From NCBI GenBank assembly GCA_032164245.1, contig JAVMKO010000007.1, positions 1,178,001 through 1,242,000 on the forward strand: DNA of 64,000 nucleotides, in the 5' to 3' direction. Each line of letters begins with the position of its first letter. Position 1 is the first letter of the stretch. Below are positions 33,746-45,462 of this stretch, one piece after another. The position numbers and the translations under genes are program-made. Origin of the DNA: Sternotherus odoratus. Taxonomy: Eukaryota; Chordata; Testudines; Kinosternidae. Below the pieces are notes generated by a model. The model did no database searches, was not told the DNA's origin, and saw only the letters and a list, made by a program, of their open reading frames with translations.

Positions 33746-34749
33746 CAGAACCTGAGGCCATCAGGTACTGCCGATTGACAGATAATAAGCAGGATGAACT
33801 CTTGAAAAGTTGGAGGTGTTAAACCGAATTTCCTCTGAAGAGAGTATTGTATTATGGATCCAGTGATGAGAACAGGGTAAGGGGGGGGGGGAAGGGTTGG
33901 AGGGAAAGCTAACAGTGGAACTAATCCATACACAGTTACTGGGGTGGGAACTGATCCATTTCTCATTTCCCGGGAGTTGTGTGCTAGTTGTGAAATTACT
34001 TAAGGAGATGAGGTCTGTTTCTCTAGTCTCTTTCACCCTGAGGAGTTGTTTACACTAGTGCAGAAAGGGTGTAAAGCAGCACTAGCAGATCAAGGTGATA
34101 GTGTTTTATACCCAGTTTGCCTTTACTTTGCCCTGACGTAAATGAGGTGGAAGGTAGGGGAGAATCCAGCCTGCTTTATCTAATTTTAGCTGCTCATAAC
34201 AGTTTATTGCAACCAGAAACAATTAGTCCAGTATGGACTAGCTGTTGCCACTGCTGTTGAGAAGAGGACAAAGTTTAACAACTCTTGGCAAGAGCCTTCT
34301 AACTACCTCACGAAATGGATCTGCCAGCATATCCGGATTTGAAATGTACCAGATCACTATGTATTGGGTTTATGACTGTGCATAGCTTGGCATTCGCCTC
34401 TAATGCACACTGCCTGGGGAAATGTATCATCTTGTCCCTCATAACAAAAAACAACCAAGATGTCAGTTCTGGTTTTCATTTCTTGTCTAAGGAAATTAAT
34501 AGGAACTTCAGTTTGTTGCAGGCCAGCATGATACAACATGTAAGCATGTGAGTTCCCTTTGATTTTCAAAACCCTTTGGACTCAAATTGATGCTAAACTA
34601 CACAAAAGCAGCCAAGGCGTGATGGTGTTGTGAAATTGTCAGCATTCATCAAATGAGAGGGAGCTGGTCTGCTCAAGGGTTGGATGGGAGATACAGGGTG
34701 CTGTACATTAGGAAGCTGTGTTAGGGGTTTATTAGAGCCTCCAGTGATT
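33746..34749. other. Unique non-coding DNA
   Basis: A G-run of about 12 lies at 33882-33893. No gene recognised. Confidence 0.4.
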
Positions 34750-34945
34750 ATCATAGAATATCAGGGTTGGAAGGGACCTCAGGAGATCATGTAATCCAAC
34801 CTGCTGCTCAAAGCAGGACCAAGCCATACTTAAATCATCCCACAGATTTTTGCCCCATATCCCTAAATGGCCCCCTCAAGGATGGAGCTCACATCCCTGG
34901 GGGTAGGAAGCCAATGCACAAACCACTGAGCTATCCCTCCCCCCA
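34750..34945 (-). mobile_element. tRNA-derived SINE with CR1-like tail
   Basis: On the minus strand the head GGAGGGATAGCTCAGTGG (A-box) and GTGAGCTCCATCCTTGAGGG (B-box position) is followed by GGCCATTTAGGGATATGG and then a CR1-type end: TGGTCCTGCTTTGAGCAG, CTCCTGAGGTCCCTTCCAAC, ATATTCTATGAT. It is the same SINE as at 25.8 kb and shows the CR1 tail more fully. Confidence 0.8.
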
Positions 34946-35974
34946 TCTAGCCCATGTCTTGGGAGGTATATAGTGCTGCTAAACAGGCCATCGTCTGCAG
35001 GAGACTCCTAGCACTGAAGTTAATAGATCATGTGTGTTGACATCTTCCCGACTGCTTTAGTTTTAATTTCTGTCAATATTTACCTTTGAAAATGGCCAGG
35101 GCTTTGTAGAAATCAAGTGAGCAGACACTTCTGATGGAGTTGTGTTAAACCAGCACATTCCCCTGCTCTCCTAGCTACACCCATTTCCTGGACAGAACTG
35201 CCCTGTGTCACTTTTAGGACAGGATCAGCCTTCTACAAACTTCTCCTTCCATATGTGGATGCTGTTTCTTTGTGCCCCTCTGGCTTCTTTCTCTGACAGT
35301 CTTTCAGCCACTGAGGAAATGTCCAAAGCTCTCAAAGTTGGGGAATCGGATCCATTTGCTTCCTTCTAGATCAGAGATTTGGAATCCACATTTGGTAGCA
35401 TTTCCAGCATGATGTGGCCCTGTCTTAATTTTTCAGGTAGACTTCGGTATGTGTTATTTACACAAACATTTTGCTCCTGGGTTTTTATTGCTTATTTTAT
35501 GATGTTTTGAGTGAGGTCAGAGCCTTTACACTATATGTACAATTGTCCCACCTGACTTTAATTCAGATTTCTCCCTAAAGAGAGAGAACTGGTGATGAGA
35601 GGAGCAGGTACGCATTGTGATGTATGATCTAGCCGTTCCCTTCCATTACTCCACTAGTGCTATGGAGACACCTTAACAAAACACAGGAAGGCTCAGTCAA
35701 TATCTCCTATAGCCACCACCTCCCACTCTTTTAAGGCTGTTTTAATCTGGTCCTTTATTTTAATTAGAGGGAGAAACAGAATTTGACTTTTTTTGGTAGT
35801 TTCAGATGCTTTATCCCAATCCTATAATTAAAAATAAAGAGCCTCATTGTTTAAGCCAGTATGTAGTAGGTCTTTAGTCTGTCATGTAGATTGGTAACAG
35901 CCTGTGGTTATCTACAGAGGTTAAAAACATTCAACCAAGTTAAGTTACCTTTGAAAACTCATTGTGAATTGTGA
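34946..35974. other. Unique non-coding DNA
   Basis: Nothing recognised. Confidence 0.4.
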
Positions 35975-36242
35975 AGGATTTAGGCATTAGAAAAGTTGCA
36001 CCAGTTTAACAGAATCGATATAGTTAAACCTGTGTACCTTCCAACCCCTCCCAAATGTAGACAAATTTCAACCACTTTAACACTGGTTTAATTTATCTTT
36101 GCTTGGGTCAATAAATTAGTAAATTAAGCTAAATCCATTTAAGCAAGGGTTGAACCGATCTATATTAGGGGTTTGCACTGTATCCATTTTAAATCATTTT
36201 AGTTAAATTGTTGTAATTTTCACAATACAGACAAGTCCTTGA
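35975..36242. mobile_element. MITE-like element (TTTAACCAGTTT type), worn
   Basis: Text such as GTTGCACCAGTTTAAC, GTTAAACCTGTGTACC and ACTGGTTTAATTTATC, ending ATACAGACAAGTCCTTGAGG, follows a common turtle MITE (TAGACAAGTCCT end). Borders are uncertain. Confidence 0.4.
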
Positions 36243-36561
36243 GGCCCAATGCTGAACTCCTTGAACATTCAGAACTTCCACTGAAGTCAACAGAATTTTT
36301 GAATTGCCAGGGAATATGGGTCTGGATCCCTGTTTAGCAAGGATGAGTTTTAGTTTTACAGGTGACCCAGTTTAATAGGAATTTCCCCTCCCTTCTGCTC
36401 CCTGAAGCTCAGGATCAATCTAGGGCAATCATGGATAAGCAATCAGCCTTCTCCTGCCATATATGCTCCACAGATGCAAGCCCAGAATTTAATGGGCCAA
36501 AAATGGGGAAACCACTAATCTTCTTCTGACACCCAAAATCCAGAGGTAAACCCCTGGAGTG

Positions 36562-36632
36562 AAATCCTGGCTCCATTGAGGTTAATGGCAAAACTCCCAT
36601 TGATTTCTATGGAGCCAAGATCTCACTCCTGT
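36562..36632. repeat. Short foldback element (CATTGAAG type)
   Basis: TGGCTCCATTGAGGTTAATG and CATTGATTTCTATGGAGCCA form an imperfect inverted pair around GCAAAACTCC. Confidence 0.5.
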
Positions 36633-36790
36633 AGTACAGGGCTCTTCTTGGCCAGTGGCACCAAAAGATGGCACACGAGGTCAGATTTGCAGTCTATTCC
36701 AGTGTGCAATTGCGAATGTACACCTACCTGGACCACAGAGTTGCCACAATTAGCTGAGGCTTTTGGACACAATAACTATAAATGCAGACC

Positions 36791-37340
36791 CATAAGAACC
36801 TCCAGACTGGGTCAGACCAATGGTCCATCTAGAGCAGGATCCTGTCTTCTGACCGTGGCTAATGTAAGGTGCTTCAAATGGAAATGAACAGAACCCAGCA
36901 ATTATCAAGTTATCCATCCCTTGTCATTAACTCCCAGCTCCTGGTAATAGAGGCTAATACACCCAGAGCATGGGGCTGCATTCCCGCCCATCCCGGTTAA
37001 TAGCCTCTGATGGACCCATCCTCTATGAACTTATCTAATTCTCTTTTGAACCCCATTATAGTTTTGGCCTTCACGACATCCCTGACAATGAGTTCCAAAG
37101 GTTGAGTCTGCATTGTGTGAAGAAATACTTCCGTCTGTTTGCTTTAAACTGGCTGCCTATTAATTTCATTGGGTGATCCCTGGTTCTTCTGTTATGAGAA
37201 GGAGTAAATAACACTTCCTAAGTCACTTTCTCAGCCCTTCCAAGTTGAAAAGTCCCACTCTTTTTAATCTCTCCTCATAGGGAACCTGTTCCATATCCTC
37301 ATTTTTGATGCCTTTCCTGTACCTTTTCCAATTTCAATAG
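36791..37340 (-). mobile_element. CR1 3' half fragment
   Basis: Reverse of the CR1 tail (CATAAGAACCTCCAGACTGG, GTCAGACCAATGGTCCATCT) followed by 3' UTR and reverse C-terminal coding (TTGTGTGAAGAAATACTTCC, CTCTCCTCATAGGGAACCTG). The frame is decayed. It is among the longest minus-strand CR1 pieces here. Confidence 0.8.
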
Positions 37341-38039
37341 ATTTTTAGACCCAAATTATCTGTGCAGTCGCATATGTAGGCCCCACCCCTCTGCAGATGT
37401 AAAATGGCTGTTTCATTGACTTTAATGGAACTACAATGATTTACATCAGCCAGTCGGGACCCTGGCCTGTATGAAAATAAGGCCTGAAATATCCAAAATG
37501 ACCACACATGGTGGCTTTGGGTACACTCCATTCCCATGCGAATCATTCATCTGGGAGTCTCATAAAGATTCAGAGTGATGAATTGTCAGACTACGGATAT
37601 GTTCAAACTTTCATTGAAAATCTAAATGGTATAAAGGAAAAAATTCACAATAGCATCATTAATTTGGTTCAGATATGTCAGAAGGGGAAAGTCCCTTACA
37701 TTGTTTTGATAGAGGAGCCCTTAGGAGCTAAGCAAAATGTTCATACAGACTCATATGAGAGATGGATTTAACACAAATCCACAGATCCAAATTCCCCCAA
37801 ACCTGGAGAGCTGATAAAAATTGAAACCCAGATTATGAAAATGGCCACTGACTTTATTAAGGGCTGAACCAAAACTAGGGACCTCAACAACCCCAGAACT
37901 CTGGAACATTTGAAATTGGAATCCAGATCTGAATGTAGCTTGGAGTCCTTCTCCTTTCACAGCAGTTCCCCTTCTTTCTCTTGATACAAATTGAACACTA
38001 TTATAAAGATTTATGAACACTGCATGACCCTCTGTGCCA
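37341..38039. other. Unique non-coding DNA
   Basis: The start (37376-37470) has ATTGACTTTAATGGAACTAC and ATTTACATCAGCCAGTC of the worn foldback family. An 87-codon frame at 37508-37771 has no resemblance to known proteins. Confidence 0.35.
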
Positions 38040-38049
38040 CAAAGCTCCT

Positions 38050-38350
38050 GTAATGCCACTACACACTGGTCACACTTTATATTAAGAGTTTTATAAAAGG
38101 ATACTAAATTATTGATAGGTTTTTATTCAAAGTTAATCAATCATTCTATATTGTTAGATTCCAACAGGTCAATATGATTATTACTTTGTCTTATAGTTAT
38201 AACCAACTATAATACTTTCCCCTAATGACTTTATAATTATCAATAATACATACTATTTACACCTGTTTCATACTTATAACCCATGTTAATCATTTATTAA
38301 ACTATAATAAACTATTCATAAATAAAACACTATAAAATATAACTCAAATT
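38050..38350. repeat. AT-rich stretch, possible old DNA element
   Basis: CACACTTTATATTAAGAG at the start and repeated TTATAACC/AATAAACTAT text through the interior suggest an old AT-rich dispersed repeat. No ends or duplication visible. Confidence 0.3.
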
Positions 38351-39372
38351 AAGTGTGTGCTAAAAGCCTTGAAATGAGGTTTAGACCCCAAATTTGACTA
38401 ACATATTTGTTTCATTGGAATTTTGGGGGGGGAAAGGAAGGTTTCAAAAATGAATGTATCTGGTGCCTTAAATGAATTTCCCCTCGAGGTCAATATCAGC
38501 TGCCCAGTAATCATGTGCAGCCTTCTCATAACAAACTAGTTTATCCATGATACAGAGAAAATAGATTTTTTTTAAAAAAGAAATATTTCAGATCAACCAG
38601 ATTGGTTTAACAAAACTACAGAGGAAAATATCTCCTGCATAGTTGTTAAAGTCATTTTTATTGTGAATTCCCAGAGAGTAAATTAGATTAAAAATTCACT
38701 GCCATGAAACTCCCGTTGGCTTGAATATGATGTTTGTGAGACGATGGGATGCAGGATCGGGCTTGTACCGTTGCTTTGCCATATTTAAAATGACATGTTG
38801 TACCTATAAGAATTGTTCAAGTTTTGACTTCAGCTTCGAGACTTCTGCCGCAGCTAGCAGCAATGAGGTGACTTAAGGATAAAGTGGCAGCTTGAGCACC
38901 AAGTCCATTGTGAAACCAAGGATGTTATGCTAGGGTTTGATCCTATTCACCTTGAAATCCATTGTAAAACTACCACTCAGTTCAACTGTCCTGGATCAAA
39001 CCCTTAATGTGCTGAAATGAATCCCACCTTCTACCCACATGACTATCCCCCATCTCTGGGAAGCAGTGTGCTTTTAGCACACCCACTATCTGTGACACCC
39101 AAGTAGGGCTGGATTTCTATCATTCTAGCATAGATTTGTATGGGATTTCAGAGTCACTGTCTGCTCAGATATCACACACTCATCCCGGCTCCTGGTACCT
39201 GGTGCACACTGTCCTCTACACCTGTGCAGAGTGAGCCCAAATGTTCTACAGCCACTTGCACTCACTTCATATACGTGGCACAACAATGAAGAACCAGGCT
39301 GCCTTGGCCTGGAAGCTGTACCAGAAACTTCACGCTTTTCCTCTTGGGAAGGTTGAAGCGAAATATGGCTAG
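38351..39372. other. Unique non-coding DNA
   Basis: Nothing recognised. Confidence 0.4.
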
Positions 39373-40048
39373 GTAGCAGTTCTGCAGAAATTGACCTAGG
39401 GGTTACAGTGGATGAGAAGTTGGACAAGAGTCAACAGTGTGCCCTTGTTGCCAAGAAAGCTAACAGCATTTTGGGTTGTATACATGGGGACATTTCCAAC
39501 AGATTGAGGGACATGATCATTCCCCCCTATTCGGCATTGGTGAGACCTCATCTGGAGTACTGTGTCCAGTTTTGGGCCCCACGCTACAAGAAGGATGTGG
39601 AAGAATTGGAAAGAGTCCAGCAGAAGACAACAAAAATGATCAGGGGGCTGGAACACATGACTTATGAGAAGAGGCTGAGGGAACTGGGATTGTTTAGTCT
39701 GCAGAAGAGAAGAATGAGGGGAGATTTGATAGCTGCTTTCAACTACCATCCAAAGAGGATGGATCTAGACTGTTCTCAGTGGTACCAGGTGACAGAACAA
39801 GGAGTAATGGTCTCAAGTTGCAGTGGGGGAGGTTTAGGTTGGATATTAGGAAAATCTTTTTCACTAGGAGGGTGGTGAAGCACTGGAATGGGTTACCTGG
39901 GAATCTCCTTCCTTAGAGGTTTTTAAGGTCACATTTGACAAAGCCCTGGCTGGGATGATTTAGTTGGGGTTGGTCCTGCTTTGAGCAGGGGGTTGGACTA
40001 GAACCTCCTGAGATCCCTTTCAACCCTGATATTCTATGATTCTATTGC
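39373..40048 (+). mobile_element. CR1 3' end with readable C-terminal frame
   Basis: 5'-truncated at GGTAGCAGTTCTGCAGAAAT. The frame 39408-39878 reads through the CR1 C-terminal region ([49 protein letters not shown]) and then runs out of frame. It belongs to a different CR1 subfamily from the 5-kb copy (tail GAGCAGGGGGTTGGACTAG, ATTCTATGATTCTAT). Confidence 0.85.
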
Positions 40049-40088
40049 ACATACAAACACACCCATGGGGCCAACATTCTCAGCTTGT
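39970..40088 (+). repeat. Left copy of a direct repeat around an LTR-like block
   Basis: Holds the CR1 tail plus 43 bp of downstream flank (TGCACATACAAACACACCCA ... CAGCTTGT). It recurs at 40869-40995. The flank part is identical in both, while the CR1 part differs at several positions. Confidence 0.8.
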
Positions 40089-40865
40089 GAGACAGTGGGG
40101 TACCCCACTCTTTGTGCTCTTGAGTACAAAGACTGGGACTCTTAACTAGCCCAAACCACTCAATTTAGCTGCTTCCCAGCCAAATTAAGTCCTACACCCC
40201 TACACTTCCCCCCTTTTACCAGTGGGGTTCTTGGAGTACCATGGCTGCCACCATCCGGGTGTACTTCCAAAACCTTAGAGGGGCCCCCGGACTTCCCCCA
40301 AACCCTAACTCTGCCCCCCTCCCCGAGAGCCAGAGTCAGACACCTGGAGGCTGCTTTTCCCCCCCCCCCTTCACCCTTCCCGGCTGAAGGCAGAGACAGG
40401 CTCCGTTCCTCAGCTGATAACCTGAGCTGATTTCTTTACCTACCACACACACACACACACACACCTCCTCTCTTCCCAGTGAAGAGAGAGAGACCTTAAG
40501 GGAATAAAACCAAATGCTTTTATAACTAAAAGATTTAATACCGAAAGAGAATAAAACAGAGAGACAGTACACTTCACAATCTGGGGTTCCCTAACTCCCT
40601 TCTGAAAAGGAGAGAAACACCCCAAAAAGGCACAGGCTTAAAAGAATCAAATGGTTATACTCACAGTACAGCTAATCAGGAATATAAGAAGGAAGCAGAG
40701 CCATCTTTATAGCTAAAGATGCTCCAGAAACCTTAACAAGCTACATTGGCAAGCCCAAGCTGAAACTGAACTAACTAAACCCCTCCCTCCCTCATGGTCT
40801 TGAGGCTCTGACGACACTGCTGTCTCAGATAACATAGCCCCACCCAGGCCTTTACACTTATGACA
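40086..40865. mobile_element. LTR-like block between CR1 tail duplicates
   Basis: The 780-bp block starts TGTGAGACAG and ends CTTATGACA (TG..CA). On the minus strand it reads TGTCATAAGTGTAAAGGCCT and has TATA-like CTATAAAG (40705-40712); on the plus strand AATAAA is at 40502. Orientation is therefore unclear. The usual 4-6 bp duplication is absent because both sides were rearranged. A CA repeat lies inside. Confidence 0.45.
40442..40465. repeat. CA microsatellite
   Basis: About eleven uninterrupted CA dinucleotides. Confidence 0.9.
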
Positions 40866-40868
40866 GGA

Positions 40869-40995
40869 TTGGTCCTGCTTTGAGCAGGGGGTTGGACTAG
40901 AACCTCCTGAGGTCCCTTCAAGCCCTCCTATTCTATGATTCTATGATTCTATTGCACATACAAACACACCCATGGGGCCAACATTCTCAGCTTGT
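40869..40995 (+). repeat. Right copy of the direct repeat
   Basis: Second copy of the CR1 tail and its 43-bp flank; it has an extra ATGATTCT unit in the terminal tract. Confidence 0.8.
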
Positions 40996-41116
40996 CAGAA
41001 CAGGAATCCATTGTGGTGGATCTGGCCCAAAGTAGTAAGTAAGCTGATGGATCTGCTATACCTCTCTTTAATCAGATCAGCAACTGTCTGCAATAACACA
41101 GTTCTGACTATGTATC

Positions 41117-41369
41117 AGGCCTTGTCTACACTTGAAACACTGCAGCTGTCCTGCTGTAGCACTTGTGTAGCCACTCACTCAAGTCATGCAAAGAGTTATC
41201 CCCTCGCTATAGATGATCCACCTCCCTGAGAGGTGGTAGCTAGGTCTTCCATCAATCTAGCACTGTCTACATCAGGGACTACGTTGACTTAACTATGCCA
41301 CTCATGGATTTTTCACAACCCGGAGTGATGTAGCTGCGTCAACCAAACTTTTTAGTGCAAACCGAGCCT
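41117..41369. mobile_element. MITE with GGCCTTGTCTACAC termini
   Basis: Left end AGGCCTTGTCTACACTTG; right end GTGCAAACCGAGCCT is a worn inverted partner. CAATCTAGCACTGTCTACAT sits inside, as in related copies. Confidence 0.6.
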
Positions 41370-42277
41370 TCGGTCTAACTTTGACCTTCAGCAAGTGCCA
41401 AAGTGGCCCTATAAATCCCAAAATATAATACTGTGTTCACTAGTTCGTAAGTGTTCAAGTTCATGCTTTCAAGATATCAGTGCATTTAATTTAATGCATG
41501 AAGAGCCCGAATCAGTGGTGATCTCCATCTGATGTAACCCATCCAGCTGAAGTGGCTGGTTGGTGCAGGTTTGTGACCGCTTTGCTTTGTCCGAGGAGTG
41601 TGAAGCGGCAGGCACATCCTGGCAAATCTGGTCACTAAAGTCTTCAAAGCAGGTCCCAGATTTAAGGTCTCCTTCAGCCCTAGACAAATACAATATAAAG
41701 CTTGAGAGAGAGGAAAGAGAACTATATGAATGAGAATTCAGTCCTCGTGTCTGTTCTATTCAAATGTGGATTGGTTCACAAAGTCAGGCCGCTGGTCTGC
41801 TACTGGGACAATGTGCAGCCCCTTACTCTGGGCCTTCAGGAAAGCCACCACTAAGTCCTTGCTTTGTTACATCTCCAGCTGTGAGCTTTCCACTAACATG
41901 GATCATAAGCCCCCCTTGAAATCTAGCCATTTGTTGAAATAAACTTATTTTGGCTTGGCTTGCCAGGGGGAAATACCGTTCTCCATCTTCTTGTTAAAAC
42001 TGTACATTAATGATCATTGGGAGTGTGGTGGGAGGGAGGGGGACAGGCGGGGGGAGTGGGGAAATGACATATTTTCATGCCAAGCATACATTAAAGTAAA
42101 ATAAAACAAAACCATGTGTGCACTTTACCTAGGATTGGGGTTTCATTTTGATAAAGAGGAATGCCATTAAATTGAAGCTATCAACACATATGAGTGGGTT
42201 GGCTCAGTCCACCTCCTAAGGGACAATTGTCACAACTTGCAGAAATCTATTTCTCTGATGTACCTCACCATTCTAGA
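41370..42277. other. Unique non-coding DNA
   Basis: Nothing recognised. Confidence 0.4.
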
Positions 42278-42706
42278 TCCTCAGTGTGTTTATCCTCACA
42301 GCCCGCCTGTGCAATACAGAAGTACTATTACTCTGGGAAAATTGATGCATAGACCATTACAGGTATTATTTCTAACTAATCGTGTAGAGCGCTGTGTTGA
42401 CCCTAGATAACCAATCACACAGGATAGGAAGTCTCCAGGATTCAGGCACCTCACTTGTGAAAATGTAAATTAGGATCCATGTAGGGTAACATTTTCCCAT
42501 TTCTGATAGGGGCCAGACACTCAAAGATACAGATTTTCAAAAGTTCTAGGTACCTCACCTTGATTTCCACCTAGCTGCAGATTTAGGTACCTGAATACTT
42601 TAAAAATCTGGCCCCAACTGACTTGCCCAAGAGCTCATGCTGAGTCTGTGGGAGTACTGAACCTAGCCTCTTGAATCCCTGGCTAAGGCTGTGGCATTGC
42701 TTTCTG
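42278..42706 (-). mobile_element. CORE-SINE-like copy, split
   Basis: 42278-42358 (GTGTTTATCCTCACAGCCCG, AAAATTGATGCATAGACC) and 42610-42706 (CTGACTTGCCCAAGAGCTCA, GAACCTAGCCTCTTGAATCC) are consecutive parts of a reverse CORE-SINE. About 250 bp between them hold unique-looking text ending in a foldback-like ACAGATTTTCAAAAG..TTAAAAATCTGGCCCC. Confidence 0.5.
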
Positions 42707-42707
42707 A

Positions 42708-42829
42708 ATTCACCACTAGCCCACGAAAGCTTATGCTGCAATACTTTTGTTAGTCTTTAAGGTGCCACAGGACTCTTTGCCACTTCTGCAATTCCAGACT
42801 AACACGGCTACCTCTCTGATTCACCACTA
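42708..42829 (+). mobile_element. Penelope-like short insertion with 11-bp target duplication
   Basis: ATTCACCACTA is duplicated at 42708-42718 and 42819-42829. The 100-bp insert begins inside stem II of the hammerhead region (GCCCACGAAAGCTTATGCTG), runs through TTAGTCTTTAAGGTGCCACA and ends CCAGACTAACACGGCTACCT. It is thus a 5'-truncated copy; the family's 3' end is the AACACGGCTACC side. Confidence 0.85.
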
Positions 42830-43724
42830 TAACTGGCACTAATGAGCAGTCACAGCCAAGAAGCCAAGCACTGAAAAGCTGCTAAGACTGAACTATTTTC
42901 TATCACCCCACATTGTCCCTCTGAGTCCTCAGGAACATGGCAAGGGCAATGCAGAGGAAATTGCACTGCTACTCCCTGGGCATTAGCTCTTAAAGCACCT
43001 TTCGATCCTTTCCCAAGTGACTTTGTAGAAATGGCACCTCGAGGTCCCATGTTAGTGTCTCGCTGATTCCAGATCATGGGTGCTCACTTTCCTCTAATAA
43101 CCAGTTCACCCTGGACTCTGAAATTCAAGCTGGGTTCTTGCCTTCTCATGGATTATCACCAATAATAAAGAGTTTATAGGCTAAATTCCCTCAGTGATAT
43201 CAGGCAATCAAGTTGGCTTCAGATGATGTCTTCACTTACAACCCCGTGGCTAATAGCCTCAAGGTTAATGGGGTTAGATGGGGGCATCATTTGAGAAGCA
43301 GAATCTCTCTTACTGGTGAGGCGGCAGAAGAAATGAAGCCAGCTTGACTTTCAGGGCCTAAACTGAGTTTGCCGGGCTGGCAGCTAGAAAAGTGTATAAG
43401 CATATTGTATATGGATCCAATGGGACACAATAAAGATGGGTCTCCTGCCCGGCATGTGGCTGCCTTTTTACTGATTCGCCCTCCAAAGAGCAAGTTTTCT
43501 ACATTGTAGAAATGAACGTTTTTTGTTGTATTTTGTCGTACTGCCCATTAGAATCCCACTTCCAAAGGCAAGTCCATGAAAAGCTGATTTGTTCCAATCT
43601 GAGGCTAGTATAGACAGACATTACTAGACTTCTTGACATGGGGTTCAGACATTGTGCGGATCAGGAACTCGGTACCATAACATGAATGCCTTGTCTTAGG
43701 GTCTAACAGTTTCCCAAATTGAGG
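42830..43724. other. Unique non-coding DNA
   Basis: Nothing recognised. Confidence 0.4.
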
Positions 43725-43800
43725 CTTGATCCAAAAATCACTGAAGTCAATGGAAAGTTTCCCATTGACATCAATGGGCTTTCAGAGCCAACCCTGGATT
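43725..43800. repeat. Short foldback element (CATTGAAG type)
   Basis: TGAAGTCAATGG (43742-43753) and CCATTGACATCA (43762-43773) pair with one mismatch around AAAGTTTC. Confidence 0.55.
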
Positions 43801-44026
43801 TGTTGTCTCCCTTGGCAAGTACTCACTTTTTCAGAATTTCTTTTAATTGAGCTGTTTTTTCAGCTGCTGTAATGTCATTCAGTGGCATTTCCGCTCAATT
43901 TAGCACTTGCTTTGAGCAGAGAACTCGTCAGAACAGACGCTCTCTAGCCTCCAATGTCTTGCCTTTCTGTGACAGCAGCAAACAGGCTCTGACACTCATT
44001 GCTAACATGTCTGACAGAAAGGGTAC

Positions 44027-44745
44027 ATTTATACCACGGGTGGGCAAACTTTTTGGCCTGAGGGCCACACTGGGGTTCAAAATGGTGCGGAGGGCCAGAT
44101 AGGGAAGACTGTGCCTCCCCAAACAGCCTGGGCCCGCCTCCTATCCTACCCCACCCACTTCCCGCCCCCTGACTGCCCCCCTCAGAAGCCCCAATTCCCC
44201 CCCCGTTCCTTGTCCCCTGATCGCCCCCTCCAGAGACCCCCCCGACTCTAACTGCCCCCCAGAACCCCACCCCCATCTAAGTCCCCATGCTCTTTCTTTC
44301 CTAACTGCCCCCTCCCGAGACCCCACCTACCCTAACCACCACCACCCTGGGACCCCACCACCTAAGCCTCCCCTCCCCCCTTGATTACCGTGCTCAGACG
44401 GGCACTGGGCTCCGCCACTTGCTGTGCTCGGCCTGGAGTCCCGGGCCAGAAGTGCGGGGCCCCGCGGCTCGCCGCGCTTGGCCCGGCACCCGGGGGTGGC
44501 TCTACGGTTTTTGCTGCCCCAAGCGCGGAAGTTCCGTGGCACATCTGTTTCCAGCGGCATTGCAGCAGGAGGTCCGCGGCTGCCGCGGATTCAGAGGCGT
44601 TTCTGCGGGAGGTACACAAGTCCTGCGACAGTGTTGTCTCCGCTGCTGAAATGCTGCCAAATCTGAAATGCTGCCGAATCCGCCGAGCTCACGGGCCGGA
44701 TAAAAATGGGCCCACGGGCCGTAGTTTGCCCACCCCGGTCTATAC
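44027..44745. mobile_element. hAT-like element with CpG-rich interior
   Basis: Ends CACGGGTGGGCAAACTTTTT and GTAGTTTGCCCACCCCG are inverted termini; flanks ATTTATAC and GTCTATAC form an 8-bp duplication with two mismatches. The inside has a C-rich first half and a CpG-rich second half (44390-44600). The 178-codon frame at 44381-44917 leaves the element and shows no transposase resemblance, so it is not a gene. Confidence 0.8.
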
Positions 44746-45256
44746 AGTGATCAGAATGTGCAGCTGTCTGGCCATGAAAGAAAACGGTGGGTGTCTTAAG
44801 CAGGGTCTCAGTAACATTGACTTGCAAATGAGGTGTTTTCAAGGGTCTTGTCCTCAACCTCCCATAAGGTCACTTATACAAAGTGATATATTAAAGCTGC
44901 TCCAAAGGGCCATCTGAGGTCTCTGCCAATGGAGAGGAACTTGCTAACATAACTGGATTAGTGCTACCCACCCCCCAGAACTTCAAGAGCTCAGCTCAGC
45001 TCAAGCCCACTCGAGGATGGGGCTCCTTGTGTTCCGCTAGGACTCAGTTCCTAAATCAAACATACTGCCGTGGGTAGAAAGAATGGCCTTTGCGTCTAAT
45101 ACATGATTAACGTCCTCGTACAAAACCTCTTGGCGTGCTCTTGTAGCAATTACGGGCAATGTTGTAAACATGCATGCATGGTTGTCTGGAAAAAGCTGTT
45201 AGAGATTGTAGGAGATTTATAACTTCTATTATGTATTACTCATATTATTTTCTGGC
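44746..45256. other. Unique non-coding DNA
   Basis: Nothing recognised. Confidence 0.4.
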
Positions 45257-45257
45257 C

Positions 45258-45462
45258 CCAACTGAAAGCAGGGGACTATGGTGCTAGATGCTGCAGAGAT
45301 ACAGAGTAAGAGACAGTCCCTGTCCCAAGGAGCTGGCAGTCTACACAGACAAGCCAAAAAGTAGGAGAGGAAATGAAGGCACAGAGCAGGGAAGTGACTT
45401 GCCCTAGGCCACCCAGCAGGTCAGTGGCAGAGCCCGCTGTCCTGCATTCCAGGCTGGAGTGG
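45258..45462 (-). mobile_element. CORE-SINE-like copy with extended tail
   Basis: AGAGACAGTCCCTGTCCCAA, GGAGCTGGCAGTCTACACAG, GAAGTGACTTGCCCTAGGCC and GGTCAGTGGCAGAGCC; the same long form as at 10.5 kb. Confidence 0.65.

Noticed and set aside
44381..44917. 178-codon frame on the plus strand
   Set aside because: It starts in the hAT-like element and runs past its border into unrelated DNA; no domain.
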